6,060 nucleotides of DNA from Acidobacteriota bacterium. Its GTDB lineage: Bacteria > Acidobacteriota > Terriglobia > Terriglobales > Acidobacteriaceae. The position numbers and the translations under genes were made by a program. Shown here one piece after another: positions 5,750-6,060 of this stretch. The stretch is taken from assembly GCA_028873155.1 (NCBI GenBank), contig JAGWML010000185.1, forward strand, positions 1 through 6,060. The letters are read 5' to 3'. The notes beneath the pieces were generated by a model that did not search any database, was not told the DNA's origin, and saw only the letters and a list, made by a program, of their open reading frames with translations. The stretch's first letter is position 1. Each line of letters starts with the position of its first letter.

Positions 5750-6060
5750 GGCCGATCCGAAATTGACTGTGTACTTCGCCGGGCAGTATATGCCTCTGGG
5801 TGAAGCAAAGGTGGGCATCCTGACGCACGCCCTGCACTATGGGACCGGCGTGTTTGAGGGGATTCGCGCGCACTGGGATGCGGCGGCGCAGGAGCTGTTT
5901 GTGATGCGGCCGGTGGAGCACTTTGAGCGCTGGAAACGCAACTGTGGCATTCTGCGAATCGGCGTGCCGGCGACGCCGGAGGAACTGACAGCGATCACGG
6001 TGGAGTTGATGCGGCGGAATGCGTTTCGAACGAATGTGTATATCCGGCCGTTGGCGTACA
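5739..6060 (+). CDS. ilvE: Branched-chain amino acid aminotransferase, 5' part only
   Basis: The first 107 residues are present; the frame is open to the window end. The fold-type IV aminotransferase N-terminal domain is clear: AKVGILTHALHYGTGVFEGIR spans residues 23-43, HFERWKRNCGIL 61-72, and NVYIRPLAY 99-107, all close to the same blocks in IlvE. The PLP-binding lysine and the cofactor phosphate loop lie beyond the window, so catalytic integrity cannot be checked. The enzyme would exchange the amino group of Val, Leu or Ile with 2-oxoglutarate, producing or consuming the 2-oxoacids handled by the preceding oxidoreductase. D-amino-acid aminotransferase and aminodeoxychorismate lyase share the fold, but the GTGVFEGIR and YIRPLAY blocks favour IlvE. 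It overlaps vorA by 11 bases, the last junction visible in the operon. Confidence 0.9.
   Translation, partial: MQAEADPKLTVYFAGQYMPLGEAKVGILTHALHYGTGVFEGIRAHWDAAAQELFVMRPVEHFERWKRNCGILRIGVPATPEELTAITVELMRRNAFRTNVYIRPLAY

Noticed and set aside
4946..5818. 290-residue minus-strand open frame across the vorA/ilvE junction
   Set aside because: Spans two overlapping real genes on the + strand and has no domain signature.

Overview
The window looks like GC-rich bacterial chromosome, most plausibly a soil or acid-habitat Acidobacteriota (Terriglobales-like). That call is an inference. It rests on the strongly G-biased coding strand, on a serine hydrolase with a lipocalin-like C-terminal domain of a kind abundant in that phylum, and on intergenic sequence resembling the hairpin repeats common there. 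There is no rRNA, tRNA, CRISPR array, insertion sequence or phage gene.

Layout. Positions 1-516 hold the 3' end of a beta-lactamase-fold serine hydrolase. A 232-base spacer (517-748) follows, with a possible REP-like palindrome. Positions 749-1273 encode a stand-alone DinB-family four-helix-bundle protein. The 292 bases at 1274-1565 are visibly AT-richer and form the control region: a short GC hairpin, three phased 10-11 bp repeats, a strong rho-independent terminator, and a CRP/FNR-like palindrome. From 1566 to the right edge runs one tightly packed + strand operon: acyl-CoA transferase/hydrolase, 2[4Fe-4S] ferredoxin subunit, VorB-type alpha subunit, fused beta-gamma subunit of a 2-oxoacid:ferredoxin oxidoreductase, and a branched-chain aminotransferase cut off by the window end. 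Three of the four junctions overlap (16, 8 and 11 bases). The transferase/ferredoxin junction is either a 4-base overlap or a 32-base gap, depending on the ferredoxin start.

How the genes fit together. The aminotransferase interconverts Val/Leu/Ile and their 2-oxoacids. The oxidoreductase (ferredoxin + alpha + beta-gamma) interconverts 2-oxoacid + CoA with branched acyl-CoA + CO2, using ferredoxin electrons. The CoA transferase interconverts the acyl-CoA and the free branched acid. The operon therefore encodes a complete and in principle reversible route between branched-chain amino acids and branched short-chain fatty acids. Run oxidatively, it ferments amino acids to isobutyrate/isovalerate/2-methylbutyrate or supplies branched primers for iso-fatty acids. 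Run reductively, it scavenges branched acids to make amino acids. The sequence does not fix direction or exact substrate. The beta-gamma fusion gives a three-polypeptide enzyme, which I recall as the arrangement of methanogen VorABC.
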